From JBFWIL01 sp050256015 (GTDB lineage Bacteria; Bacteroidota; Bacteroidia; Bacteroidales; Prolixibacteraceae), in assembly GCA_050256015.1 (NCBI GenBank), contig JBFWIL010000046.1:1-13964 (forward strand): a stretch of DNA of 13,964 bases. Reading direction: 5' to 3'. The translations under genes were made by a program, and so were the position numbers. Positions 6,821 to 13,964 of the stretch are shown one piece after another; within the stretch, counting starts at the first letter, position 1; every line of letters begins with the position of its first letter. The notes under the pieces were generated by a model. That model was not told the origin of the DNA. It saw only the letters and a list, made by a program, of their open reading frames with translations, and searched no databases.

Positions 6821-7405
6821 TTATCTTTTTTTCAGTTTTCCGGCCAGGGCAATCAGATAACCCAGCACGATAAAAGCTCCGGGAGCCAGTACAAAGAGTA
6901 ACATGCCGTAATCTTCCGGGTAAACGGTGAGTCCGAAAATTTTTCCGCTGCCCAGAAATTCCCGAATGGCTCCCAGGAGGGTCAGGGCCATGGCAAAACC
7001 CAGTCCCATGCCCAGCCCGTCAACCACCGATGAGAGGGCCTTGTTTTTTGAAGCAAAAGCTTCGGCTCTTCCAAGTACTATGCAGTTTACCACAATCAGC
7101 GGTATAAAAAGTCCCAGGCTTTGAAACAGGGCCGGGGTGTAAGCCTGCATGCAAAGTTCCACTACCGTTACGAAAGAGGCGATTATTACTATGTAGCTGG
7201 GAATGCGCACTTTGTTGGGAATGGCACTTTTTACCAGCGATACGGCCAGATTTGACATGACCAGCACAAAGGTGGTGGCCAGTCCCATACCCAGTCCGTT
7301 GACGGCCGATGAAGTTACCCCCAGGGTGGGACACATACCCAGCACCAGCACGAATATAGGATTTTCGCGGATAAAACCTTTACTGAAATTATTCCACTGA
7401 TTCAT
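6821..7405 (-). CDS. rnfE: Rnf complex membrane subunit RnfE
   Basis: This 194-residue polytopic membrane protein is homologous to NqrD and pairs with RnfA. The N-terminal FSKGFIRENPIFVLVLGMCP places Cys25, and IPLIVVNCIVLGRAEAFA places Cys108, the expected ligands of the shared intramembrane cluster. GLGMGLGFAMALTLLGAIRE and the end LIALAGKLKKR are typical. The AAGGAG-like sequence upstream (minus strand, around 7410-7420) is one of the better ribosome binding sites here. The start overlaps the rnfG 3' end by 17 bases, suggesting translational coupling. Confidence 0.95.
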   Translation of the reverse strand: MNQWNNFSKGFIRENPIFVLVLGMCPTLGVTSSAVNGLGMGLATTFVLVMSNLAVSLVKSAIPNKVRIPSYIVIIASFVTVVELCMQAYTPALFQSLGLFIPLIVVNCIVLGRAEAFASKNKALSSVVDGLGMGLGFAMALTLLGAIREFLGSGKIFGLTVYPEDYGMLLFVLAPGAFIVLGYLIALAGKLKKR

Positions 7406-8039
7406 TTGTCTTTTCTCCTTTCTCTAGCTTGGTTTGCGCCGTGATGCCGTCGGCTGCAGGCAATTCTTTCCAGCTTTCGTAGGCTCTGCAAACGGCTTCC
7501 AGAAAAGCCCGGGAGGTGATAGTCGAGGCCGTGATGGCATCGATGTCTCCTCCGTCTTTGCTTACCCTGAATTTGCTTTTTGCCGGGTTTTTCCCGATAA
7601 TGTTCTGACCGGCTTTCCCCGGATCCTTGAACCAATTTTCCATTTTGGAACCCAGACCCGGTGTTTCTTTATGAGACAGTACCTGGTAACCTGTGACCGT
7701 TCCCTGAGGATCAAAACCTGTAATAATTTCGATTCGTCCGCCGAAGCCGTTTTTGGAATAGCTCCGGATTGCCACTCCGACCAGTTCTTTTGAGCTGTCG
7801 TAAGCCGGAAAAAGTTCCAGACTGTCGCCTCCTTCCCGGGGAGCCAGCATTACGGTTTTTCCCAGGGTGTTGAACGCCGGAAGGATACTTTTTATCGCCT
7901 CGTTCTGGGCTTTCATCCCGGCCGCCTCAATGGCTCCGCTGGTCATGTCCTGAACAAGGCCCAACACAAACGACGCAATGAAAGTGACCAGGAAAAGGGT
8001 GAGCACCATATTGACAAAACCGGATTTTTTATCAGCCAT
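7389..8039 (-). CDS. rnfG: Rnf complex flavoprotein subunit RnfG
   Basis: RnfG has a covalently attached FMN and is anchored by one N-terminal helix (about residues 9-29), with its FMN domain on the outer side of the cytoplasmic membrane. The protein is 216 residues. The FMN-binding domain shows SHKETPGLGSKM (122-133) and DAITASTITSRA (167-178); Thr173 is the expected attachment residue. Here the usual SGAT is TAST, a conservative variant. The start at 8039 is chosen because a strong GGAGGAAAG precedes it; an in-frame ATG at 8078 would add 13 residues inside rnfD. It overlaps rnfD by 8 bases and rnfE by 17. The lysine/glutamate-rich tail (about 204-216) is not conserved. Confidence 0.94.
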   Translation of the reverse strand: MADKKSGFVNMVLTLFLVTFIASFVLGLVQDMTSGAIEAAGMKAQNEAIKSILPAFNTLGKTVMLAPREGGDSLELFPAYDSSKELVGVAIRSYSKNGFGGRIEIITGFDPQGTVTGYQVLSHKETPGLGSKMENWFKDPGKAGQNIIGKNPAKSKFRVSKDGGDIDAITASTITSRAFLEAVCRAYESWKELPAADGITAQTKLEKGEKTNESVE

Positions 8040-9045
8040 TGTTCTTTCCTCCAAATCGTTTTGGTTTGACATAGGCATTGATCAGGGGAGTAAAACCGTT
8101 CATGATCAGAATGGCAAAGGAAATACCTTCCGGATAGGCTCCGAAGTTGCGGATCAGCACGGTGATCACTCCGATGCCCACGGAATATATTAGCTGTCCC
8201 CCGTGAGTCATGGGCGAGGTGACCATGTCGGTGGCCATAAAGATGGCTCCCAGCATGGCTCCTCCGGTAAGCAGGTGAAAAACGGGCTGAATGAACTGTT
8301 CCGGACTGGCCAAATGAAGAATCCCCTGAAATACGAAGATGGTTCCGAGCAGGTAAACCGGAATATGCCAGCTGATAACCTTTTTCCAGAGCATATAGCC
8401 AAAGCCGAGCAACAAAAGCAGGGCGGATATTTCGCCCATGGACCCCGGCATATTGCCGTAAAGCAGGTCGGTGCCCGAAGGCAGTTGCGGAAGAAGCTCG
8501 CTTATGGGCTGTCCGCTTTTCAGACCTTCTTTCAGCACACCCAGCGGGGTGGCTGTGGTTACCGCATCGGTCAGTGCATGTCGGCTTACCGGCCAGCTGG
8601 TCATCTGCACGGGAAAAGAGATTAGCAAAAACACACGGCCAACCAGGGCCGGATTAAACGGATTGTTTCCCAGACCCCCGAACGACAGTTTAGCTACTCC
8701 GATGGCCACCAGGGCCCCCGCCACGATCATCCATCCCGGCAGGGAGGACGGCAGGTTGAAGGCCAGCAGTAGTCCGGTAAGCGCGGCCGAGCCATCGCGA
8801 ATCGCAGGTTCCTGTTTCAGGATAAAACGCTGTATCAGGTATTCAAAGCCCAGGCAGGATATTACGGCCAGCAGGCTGACCCGCAGGGCGTCCATACCAA
8901 ACATAAACACCGACCAGATCAGGGCCGGCAGCAGGGCCAGGATTACGCGGTACATGATCTTATTCACCGAATCGCCATGATGTACATGCGGTGAAGGTGA
9001 TATGGTTAACAGTGTATTCACTCGTCTCTGTTTAGTGTATGACAT
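8032..9045 (-). CDS. rnfD: Rnf complex membrane flavoprotein subunit RnfD
   Basis: This 337-residue polytopic protein is homologous to NqrB and forms part of the ion-translocating membrane core. Family motifs are the N-terminal SPSPHVHHGDSV (16-26), AIRDGSAALTGLLLAFNLP (81-99), GGLGNNPFNPALVGR (123-137) and DAVTTATPLG (160-169), where Thr166 is the expected covalent FMN site. About nine to ten hydrophobic helices are visible. The C-terminal NFGAYPEGISFAILIMNGF and TPLINAYVKP are typical. A 48-base spacer separates it from rnfC, the widest gap inside the operon. Confidence 0.95.
   Translation of the reverse strand: MSYTKQRRVNTLLTISPSPHVHHGDSVNKIMYRVILALLPALIWSVFMFGMDALRVSLLAVISCLGFEYLIQRFILKQEPAIRDGSAALTGLLLAFNLPSSLPGWMIVAGALVAIGVAKLSFGGLGNNPFNPALVGRVFLLISFPVQMTSWPVSRHALTDAVTTATPLGVLKEGLKSGQPISELLPQLPSGTDLLYGNMPGSMGEISALLLLLGFGYMLWKKVISWHIPVYLLGTIFVFQGILHLASPEQFIQPVFHLLTGGAMLGAIFMATDMVTSPMTHGGQLIYSVGIGVITVLIRNFGAYPEGISFAILIMNGFTPLINAYVKPKRFGGKNNG
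8044..8052 (-). promoter_or_regulatory. Strong ribosome binding site for rnfG inside the rnfD 3' end
   Basis: On the minus strand, GGAGGAAAG lies 4 bases before the rnfG ATG at 8039, within the last codons of rnfD. It fixes the rnfG start and implies coupling to rnfD translation. Confidence 0.65.
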
Positions 9046-9093
9046 TAATTACAGGTATCGTATTAACAAACGTGCTGATTTTTTTGCCTGTTT

Positions 9094-10446
9094 TTACTGC
9101 TTTCTGTTCCGGATGAGTCGTCCCACCGTGTTTTTCCCCAGCCGGATGTAATCGAGCAGGGGCCGGCCGGCCGGACAGGTATAGCTGCATGAGCCGCATT
9201 CAATGCAATCCATTACATGATGTTCCTCGGCTTTATCCCATATCATGCGTTGAGACAAGCTCATCAGCAGATAGGGTTCCAGTCCCATAGGACATCCGGT
9301 CACACATCGTCCGCAGCGGATGCAGGCCTGCACCGGTCTGCGCTGCGATTCTCCGGCAGACATAAGAACCAAACCGCTGGTCCCTTTTGTTACCGGGATA
9401 CCGGTTGAGGCAATGGCCTTGCCCATCATGGGGCCCCCGCTGATGAGTTTTCCCGTATCTTCCGGCAGTCCGCCTGCTGCTTCGATCAGCTCATTCAGGG
9501 GAGTTCCGATACGTACCAGAAGGTTGGCAGGCTGTGTCAGGGATTTTCCGGTTACGGTTACCACCCGTTCCACCAGGGGTTTGTTTTTCTGCACTGCCTC
9601 GTATACAGCAAAGGCTGTGCCTACATTACAAACGACGGCCCCCACGGAAACAGGCAATGCGCCCGATGGCACTTCCCGGCCGGTAACCGCCCTTATCAAT
9701 TGTTTTTCTCCCCCCTGCGGGTATTTTACTTTCAGCGGCACTATACGGATGGAAGTATCGCCGGCGGTAAGCTTATGCAGATGCGCGATAGCATCGGGCT
9801 TGTTATTTTCTATCCCCACATAAGCCCGGCTAACCTCCAAGGCGCACATTAACAGGCGTATTCCAACCATAATTTCGGCTCCTTTTTCCAGCATCAGCCG
9901 GTGGTCGGAGGTGAGGTACGGTTCACATTCCACCCCGTTGATAAGCAGTACTTCGGCTTTCATGCCACGGGGCGGGGTCAGCTTGACATGGGTGGGAAAG
10001 GAGGCACCTCCCATACCCACCACACCGGCAGCCTTGATTTTTTCGATAATAACTTTTGGCTCGGGTTCAAAGTCTTCGATCAGCGTACTGCCCGTATCAA
10101 TGCCTTCTTCCCATTCATCTCCCTGTACATCGATAAGGATACCCTGTTTGGGATAACCGGAACTGTCGGTGATCTGATCAATCTTTTTAACGGTTCCCGA
10201 CACTGGTGAATGAATGTTGGCCGAGACAAACCCCCCGGCCCGGCCAATCAGCTGACCGGCTTTTACCGGATCTCCCTTTTTTACCAGGGCCTGGGCCGGA
10301 ACCCCGATATGCTGGGCCAGCGGAACAAAAACACTTTGGGGTAGAGCCAGTTTCCGAATGGCTTTGCCGGCCGAAAATTTATTTTCCGGCGGATGAACCC
10401 CTCCCAACTTAAATGTCTTTATCACGGTTTCAGGATTTTTCGGCAT
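9094..10446 (-). CDS. rnfC: Rnf complex NADH-side subunit RnfC
   Basis: RnfC is the peripheral cytoplasmic subunit that carries FMN, binds NAD(H) and holds two [4Fe-4S] clusters. The 450-residue protein has the N-terminal FKLGGVHPPENK motif, a biotinyl-like segment (GFVSANIHSPVSGTVKKI), the flavin/NAD region GVVGMGGASFPTHVKL and NGVECEPYLTSDHRLM, and SLBB-like sequence before the clusters. Cysteines 375, 378, 381 and 385 (CIRCGRCVTGC) and 414, 417, 420 and 424 (CIECGSCSYTC) are the ligands. It lacks the long alanine/lysine-rich C-terminal extension of enterobacterial RsxC. Its start overlaps the rnfB end by 17 bases. Confidence 0.96.
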   Translation of the reverse strand: MPKNPETVIKTFKLGGVHPPENKFSAGKAIRKLALPQSVFVPLAQHIGVPAQALVKKGDPVKAGQLIGRAGGFVSANIHSPVSGTVKKIDQITDSSGYPKQGILIDVQGDEWEEGIDTGSTLIEDFEPEPKVIIEKIKAAGVVGMGGASFPTHVKLTPPRGMKAEVLLINGVECEPYLTSDHRLMLEKGAEIMVGIRLLMCALEVSRAYVGIENNKPDAIAHLHKLTAGDTSIRIVPLKVKYPQGGEKQLIRAVTGREVPSGALPVSVGAVVCNVGTAFAVYEAVQKNKPLVERVVTVTGKSLTQPANLLVRIGTPLNELIEAAGGLPEDTGKLISGGPMMGKAIASTGIPVTKGTSGLVLMSAGESQRRPVQACIRCGRCVTGCPMGLEPYLLMSLSQRMIWDKAEEHHVMDCIECGSCSYTCPAGRPLLDYIRLGKNTVGRLIRNRKQ

Positions 10447-11398
10447 GATCGGTTTGTTTGATTTCCTGTTTGTTTTTCGTTTCGCCTGCTGTATTTTCGG
10501 TTACTGCTTTCCCGGCACCGGCCGTTTCCTTTTCCGTATTTTTTTTCGGTTTTGGCGGAAGATCGGTTTTGGGCCTGCGTGGCGGAAAACCCACTTCAAT
10601 GATGGCATTGGTGGGGCATACTTCCACACATTTGCGGCACAGCCTGCATTTGTCGGAATCAATAAAGGCCAGGTTATTGCTCATGATAATGGCTTCGTGA
10701 GGACAGGCCTTGTAACATTTGCTACAGCCGATGCAGGCTACTGCGCATGATTTTCGGGCCAAACCTCCCTTTTCTTCGTTACGGCAGGCCACATATATTT
10801 TCCGGCCTTTCGGCATTTTTTTCCGCAATTCAATCAGGTTTTTCGGACAAGCTTCCACACAGGCCCCGCAGGCTGTACAGTTATCGTCGTTTACCTCAGG
10901 CAGGCCGGTTTCCGGATTCATGTGAATGGCATCAAACTTGCAAACAGCCACACAATCGCCATGTCCCAGACATCCGAACTGGCAGCCGGTGTCGCCGCTG
11001 TAGAGGGCTGCTTCCACTGCACAGGAACCGACCCCATCGTACCGGTTGGTTTTGGGACGGTATTCGCAGGTTCCGTGGCAACGGACCACGGCTACCCTGG
11101 GAGTCTGCGGTACCGCTTCCAGTCCCAGCAGGCGGGCCACATCTTGCATGGTGTCATTGCCCCCGACGGGACAATACAGTGGAGTCAGATCATCCGCTTT
11201 CACACAGGCTTCGGCAAAAGCCCGGCATCCTGCAAAACCACATCCCCCGCAGTTGGCTCCGGGAAGGGCTTTTTCCACCTCGTCAATCCGTGGATCTTCA
11301 TATACCCTGAATTTCCGGGCGGCAAGATACAGGATTACGGCGGAAAGCGATCCGATGGCGCTCAGACTGATTACAGTATAAACAATCGTTATGCTCAT
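10430..11398 (-). CDS. rnfB: Rnf complex ferredoxin-type subunit RnfB, long form
   Basis: RnfB takes electrons from ferredoxin and passes them along a chain of iron-sulfur clusters. The 322-residue protein begins with one membrane helix (about 3-26). Next is the CGGCGFAGC cluster domain (Cys50, 53, 58, 76). A cysteine-rich middle follows (Cys107, 111, 126, 139, 143, 149, 153). Three ferredoxin-like motifs come after: Cys174/177/180/184, Cys222/225/228/232 and Cys251/254/257/261. This is much longer than the about 190-residue enterobacterial RsxB and resembles the cluster-rich RnfB of anaerobes. The last 50 residues or so are a low-complexity Lys/Glu/Thr tail. It overlaps rseC by four bases (ATGA), a coupling arrangement. 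Confidence 0.95.
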   Translation of the reverse strand: MSITIVYTVISLSAIGSLSAVILYLAARKFRVYEDPRIDEVEKALPGANCGGCGFAGCRAFAEACVKADDLTPLYCPVGGNDTMQDVARLLGLEAVPQTPRVAVVRCHGTCEYRPKTNRYDGVGSCAVEAALYSGDTGCQFGCLGHGDCVAVCKFDAIHMNPETGLPEVNDDNCTACGACVEACPKNLIELRKKMPKGRKIYVACRNEEKGGLARKSCAVACIGCSKCYKACPHEAIIMSNNLAFIDSDKCRLCRKCVEVCPTNAIIEVGFPPRRPKTDLPPKPKKNTEKETAGAGKAVTENTAGETKNKQEIKQTDHAEKS

Positions 11399-11820
11399 AT
11401 GCTTACAGGTAAAGGTCCTATTTTAAAATCGAAACTTCGTTTAATTTTATTGCGTAACAAATAAATAATCAAATAATAAGGCAGGAGCGTCCCCAGGGCA
11501 AGCAGTCCGCTGAGTCCTTCTTCCCCTGTGAGCGAAAGGGTAAGTATCAGCACTGTTATGAGCAGGATAAAAGGGCAAAGGTATCCCAGAAAAAGGGCTT
11601 TGAATCCCTGTGAAGTCTTTCCGGTTATCAGGACCTGCTGCCCAGGCTGGTATTCTGTTCCGCAAGGCGTAATTTCAATTTCCTTTTCCGACAAGTCGGC
11701 TGCACTGCAGACTCCACGGGCATGACAACCGGCACAGGCAGACTCAGCCAAAATGGTCACAACGACCCGCTCCGGTGAGAATTCTTTAACGACTCCCTTA
11801 TGTGAAATTTCTCCCGCCAT
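11395..11820 (-). CDS. rseC: RseC family protein (SoxR-reducing system / Rnf-associated)
   Basis: This 141-residue membrane protein belongs to the RseC family (PF04246). In E. coli RseC works with the Rsx (Rnf) complex in keeping SoxR reduced. The N-terminal domain carries Cys29, Cys32 and Cys38 in SACAGCHARGVCSA and Cys53 in TPCG, a likely metal or redox site. Two hydrophobic helices follow (about 74-98 and 102-122) with a short cytoplasmic tail. The ATG at 11820 is preceded by AAAGGA at a suitable distance. It is the first gene of the operon and overlaps rnfB by four bases. No soxR is visible here, so a role in Rnf maturation or function is more likely than oxidative-stress signalling. Confidence 0.9.
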   Translation of the reverse strand: MAGEISHKGVVKEFSPERVVVTILAESACAGCHARGVCSAADLSEKEIEITPCGTEYQPGQQVLITGKTSQGFKALFLGYLCPFILLITVLILTLSLTGEEGLSGLLALGTLLPYYLIIYLLRNKIKRSFDFKIGPLPVSI

Positions 11821-12068
11821 CTTGATCCTTTCGCAGTTTTCGATGCAAAACTATGGATGTTTGTAAAACTTGATGATGTTCTGAAAACCTTTTTAATTGA
11901 TTCCGCCTTATTCGTATTCAGATTAAATTAATTCAATTTTATCCATTATATTATATTTTATTGATTATCAACACTAAGATTGTGATATAAATAACGACCA
12001 GTCTTTTTGCATAACTGTATGTAATCGATTGCACAGATGTCAAAAATACAAATTTCCGGACAAATTAT
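11821..12068. other. AT-rich spacer between recG and the Rnf operon
   Basis: This 248-base spacer is far richer in A and T than the genes around it, especially about 11890-12000. I see no coding frame, tRNA-like structure or strong terminator for recG in it. A small palindrome TTGATTATCAA occurs at 11961-11971. It most likely holds the Rnf control region. Confidence 0.6.
11846..11853 (-). promoter_or_regulatory. Candidate -7 element proximal to the Rnf operon
   Basis: On the minus strand TAGTTTTG matches TAnnTTTG and lies 25 bases before the rseC ATG, giving a leader of about 20 bases. No TTG is found at the expected -33 distance, so support is partial. Confidence 0.4.
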
Positions 12069-12073
12069 TCAAC
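12041..12073 (-). promoter_or_regulatory. Candidate distal promoter of the Rnf operon
   Basis: On the minus strand TATTTTTG (plus 12041-12048) matches TAnnTTTG, and GTTG (plus 12070-12073) lies 21 bases upstream, within the known 19-21 spacing. It overlaps the recG stop. Use of it would give an AT-rich leader of over 200 bases before rseC. Confidence 0.4.
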
Positions 12074-13964
12074 TGATCGTGCTCCAGTCAAATTCGGTAT
12101 TTTTCATTTTTTGAAGCTGTTCACGTAAAAGCCGGTGTTTCTCCTTTTGGAGACCGGAATCATCTTGCAGAATGTCGGAGGCCAGGTTGCGGGCCAGGCG
12201 CAGAATTTCACCGTCTTTTCCCAGGTTGGCAATATTCAGCCGGAGACCGATACCGCTTTGCTGGGTACCTTCCAGATCGCCGGGTCCGCGCAGTTGGAGA
12301 TCGGCCTCGGCAATTTCAAATCCGTCGCAGGTACGCACCATGGTTTCGAGGCGTTTCCTGCTCTCATGACTTAGTTTGTAGGCCGACATCAGCAGGCAAT
12401 ATGACTGGGCAGCTCCCCGGCCAACACGTCCGCGCAATTGGTGAAGCTGGGACAGTCCGAAACGCTCGGCACTTTCGATAATCATTACGGAGGCATTCGG
12501 CACATCCACTCCCACTTCAATAACCGTGGTGGAAACAAGAATGCGCGTTTTTCCCGCTTTGAACAACTGCATTTCCCTATCTTTGTCGGCTGTTTTCATT
12601 TTTCCGTGAACCATGCTGAGCGGAAAGCGCGGGAAGACCTGTTTGAGCAGCTCGTAACCGTTCTCCAGGTTCTTCAGGTCCAGCTTTTCGGATTCGCTTA
12701 TCAGCGGATAGACCACGTAAACCTGCCTGCCGGCTTCAACCTGTTCCCGGACAAAACGGTATACTTCCCTGCGGCGGTTTTCGTAAAAATGACGGGTTTC
12801 CACCGGTTTACGTCCCGGCGGGAGTTCGTCAATAACGGAAACATCCAGATCGCCGTATAGCGTCATGGCCAGTGTGCGGGGAATGGGCGTTGCTGTCATC
12901 ACCAGGATGTGGGGAGGCGTGTTTGTATTCTTTTTCCAAAGCATGGCCCGTTGGGCTACCCCGAAACGGTGCTGTTCATCAATAACGGCCAGTCCGAGTT
13001 TTCTGAAATTAACGGAATTTTCAATCAGCGCATGCGTGCCGATGAGCATGCTTATTTCTCCCGACTCCAGCTGCCGGTGAATCTGTTTGCGTTCCCGGGC
13101 TTTGGTGGAACCGGTCAGCAGGGCTATCCTGATCCCCGATCCTTCAAGCAGGCTTTGAATGGTTTGGTAATGCTGACCGGCTAAAATTTCCGTGGGAGCC
13201 ATCAGGCTTGCCTGGTACCCGTTATCAAAGGCAATCAGAGCCACCATCAGGGCCACCAGGGTTTTTCCGCTGCCCACGTCACCCTGAAGCAACCTGTTCA
13301 TCTGTTTTCCGCTTCCCATGTCTTTGCGGATCTCACGAATCACTTTTTTCTGGGCTCCGGTCAGCTCAAAGGGAAGCCTCTGCCGGTAGAATTCATTGAA
13401 ACAGGGGCCAACCAGACCGAACACAAAACCCTGAAAAGCTTCCGAACGTTTGTACTTCAACCGAAGGATCTTTAGCTGGATGAAAAATAACTCTTCAAAT
13501 TTCAGCCGGAAACTTGCTTTCTGCAGGATCTGGTCGTTTTCGGGAAAATGAATCTGCCGCAGGGCCTGATCCAGGGAAAGCAGTTTTAGTTTTTCCCGGA
13601 TAAAGGGGGGGAGGGTTTCCCGGATCTTTCCCCCGGTGAGTTGCAGCAGGTTGTATTGCAACCGGTTGATTGCTTTGGTGTTGAGAAACCGCTTTTTCAG
13701 TGTTTCCGTAGTATTGTAAAAAGCCTGCAGCACACCGGTGTTGATTTTCCGGGTTTGGGTGGTTTCCACTTCCGGGTGGATGATATTGATCTGCCCGGAA
13801 AAAACCGAGGGTTTGCCAAATACCACATAGGGAATTTCCTTTTTCAGGTTCTCCCTGATATAGTTAATGCCGGAGAACCAGACCAGTTCCATGCTTCCCG
13901 TCTCATCATAAAATTCTGCCGTGAGCCTTTGCTTTCTCGCTTCTCCGGCCAGCCGGAAGGAACG
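12069..13964 (-). CDS. recG: ATP-dependent DNA helicase RecG, N-terminus missing
   Basis: RecG remodels stalled replication forks and branch-migrates Holliday junctions. The frame stays open to the window edge, so the N-terminus is outside; 631 codons are visible and roughly 65-70 residues are missing judging from family length. The ATG at 13892 is internal: 24 more in-frame codons upstream give RKQRLTAEFYDETGSMELVW, part of the wedge (OB-fold) domain. Numbering from that ATG, motifs are LTGAQKKVIREI (177-188), Walker A GDVGSGKT (204-211), MAPTEILA, the DEQH box with HRFG (305-311), MTATPIPRT (332-340), the STTVIEVGVDVPNA segment, QLRGRVGRG, and the TRG-region GPGDLEGTQQSG. All helicase motifs appear intact. 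It lies upstream of, and in the same direction as, the Rnf operon. Confidence 0.97.
   Translation of the reverse strand, partial: RSFRLAGEARKQRLTAEFYDETGSMELVWFSGINYIRENLKKEIPYVVFGKPSVFSGQINIIHPEVETTQTRKINTGVLQAFYNTTETLKKRFLNTKAINRLQYNLLQLTGGKIRETLPPFIREKLKLLSLDQALRQIHFPENDQILQKASFRLKFEELFFIQLKILRLKYKRSEAFQGFVFGLVGPCFNEFYRQRLPFELTGAQKKVIREIRKDMGSGKQMNRLLQGDVGSGKTLVALMVALIAFDNGYQASLMAPTEILAGQHYQTIQSLLEGSGIRIALLTGSTKARERKQIHRQLESGEISMLIGTHALIENSVNFRKLGLAVIDEQHRFGVAQRAMLWKKNTNTPPHILVMTATPIPRTLAMTLYGDLDVSVIDELPPGRKPVETRHFYENRRREVYRFVREQVEAGRQVYVVYPLISESEKLDLKNLENGYELLKQVFPRFPLSMVHGKMKTADKDREMQLFKAGKTRILVSTTVIEVGVDVPNASVMIIESAERFGLSQLHQLRGRVGRGAAQSYCLLMSAYKLSHESRKRLETMVRTCDGFEIAEADLQLRGPGDLEGTQQSGIGLRLNIANLGKDGEILRLARNLASDILQDDSGLQKEKHRLLREQLQKMKNTEFDWSTIS

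Noticed and set aside
8471..8980. A 169-codon plus-strand frame across rnfD, and a 167-codon one at 9320-9823 across rnfC
   Set aside because: Both are shadows of well-conserved genes, with no ribosome binding site or family signature.
10747..11310. A 187-codon open frame antisense to rnfB
   Set aside because: It is opposite a clear multi-cluster ferredoxin gene and shows low-complexity Arg/Pro/His composition typical of shadow frames.
11961..11971. TTGATTATCAA as an FNR-type site
   Set aside because: The half-sites fit TTGAT/ATCAA, but the spacing is one base rather than four, so it is most likely chance in AT-rich DNA.

Overview
The window looks like chromosomal DNA of a Bacteroidota member, probably an anaerobic or facultatively anaerobic Bacteroidales-like lineage. 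Three things point there: protein family flavours (tandem DUF1080 protein, short caspase-like peptidase, RseC-led Rnf operon with a short RnfC and a cluster-rich RnfB), weak Shine-Dalgarno sequences at most genes, and promoter-like TAnnTTTG elements. I cannot name the genus. There are no tRNA or rRNA genes, CRISPR arrays, insertion sequences or phage genes that I can see.

Left part, + strand (1-6217): the 3' part of a secreted-type sugar-acting protein with two DUF1080 domains; a stand-alone single-domain metacaspase-like cysteine peptidase; then hemN, hemG (HemY type) and hemH. Those three enzymes form the last three steps of protoporphyrin-dependent haem synthesis (coproporphyrinogen III to protoporphyrinogen IX to protoporphyrin IX to protohaem). 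A consensus-like promoter precedes hemN. The hemG-hemH spacer carries a strong 33-base hairpin and an 11-base tandem repeat. HemH has four cysteines in a short internal segment, as in ferrochelatases with an internal [2Fe-2S] cluster.

Middle part, - strand (11820 down to 6245): a complete operon rseC-rnfB-rnfC-rnfD-rnfG-rnfE-rnfA with overlapping or closely spaced genes, encoding the membrane-bound ion-translocating ferredoxin:NAD+ oxidoreductase. It converges on hemH with only 27 bases between stop codons. All the expected cofactor sites are visible: [4Fe-4S] ligands in RnfB and RnfC, FMN-attachment threonines in RnfD and RnfG, and membrane cysteines in RnfA and RnfE.

Right part (11821-13964): an AT-rich 248-base spacer with two promoter-like elements pointing into the Rnf operon, then recG on the - strand. 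recG lacks its N-terminus at the window edge.

Most of the window is ordinary core metabolism and repair. I see no convincing undescribed multi-gene system. The items most worth checking are the hairpin and tandem repeat in the haem operon, the cysteine cluster of HemH, the orphan metacaspase, the duplicated hairpin segment in the DUF1080 protein, and the long AT-rich leader of the Rnf operon.
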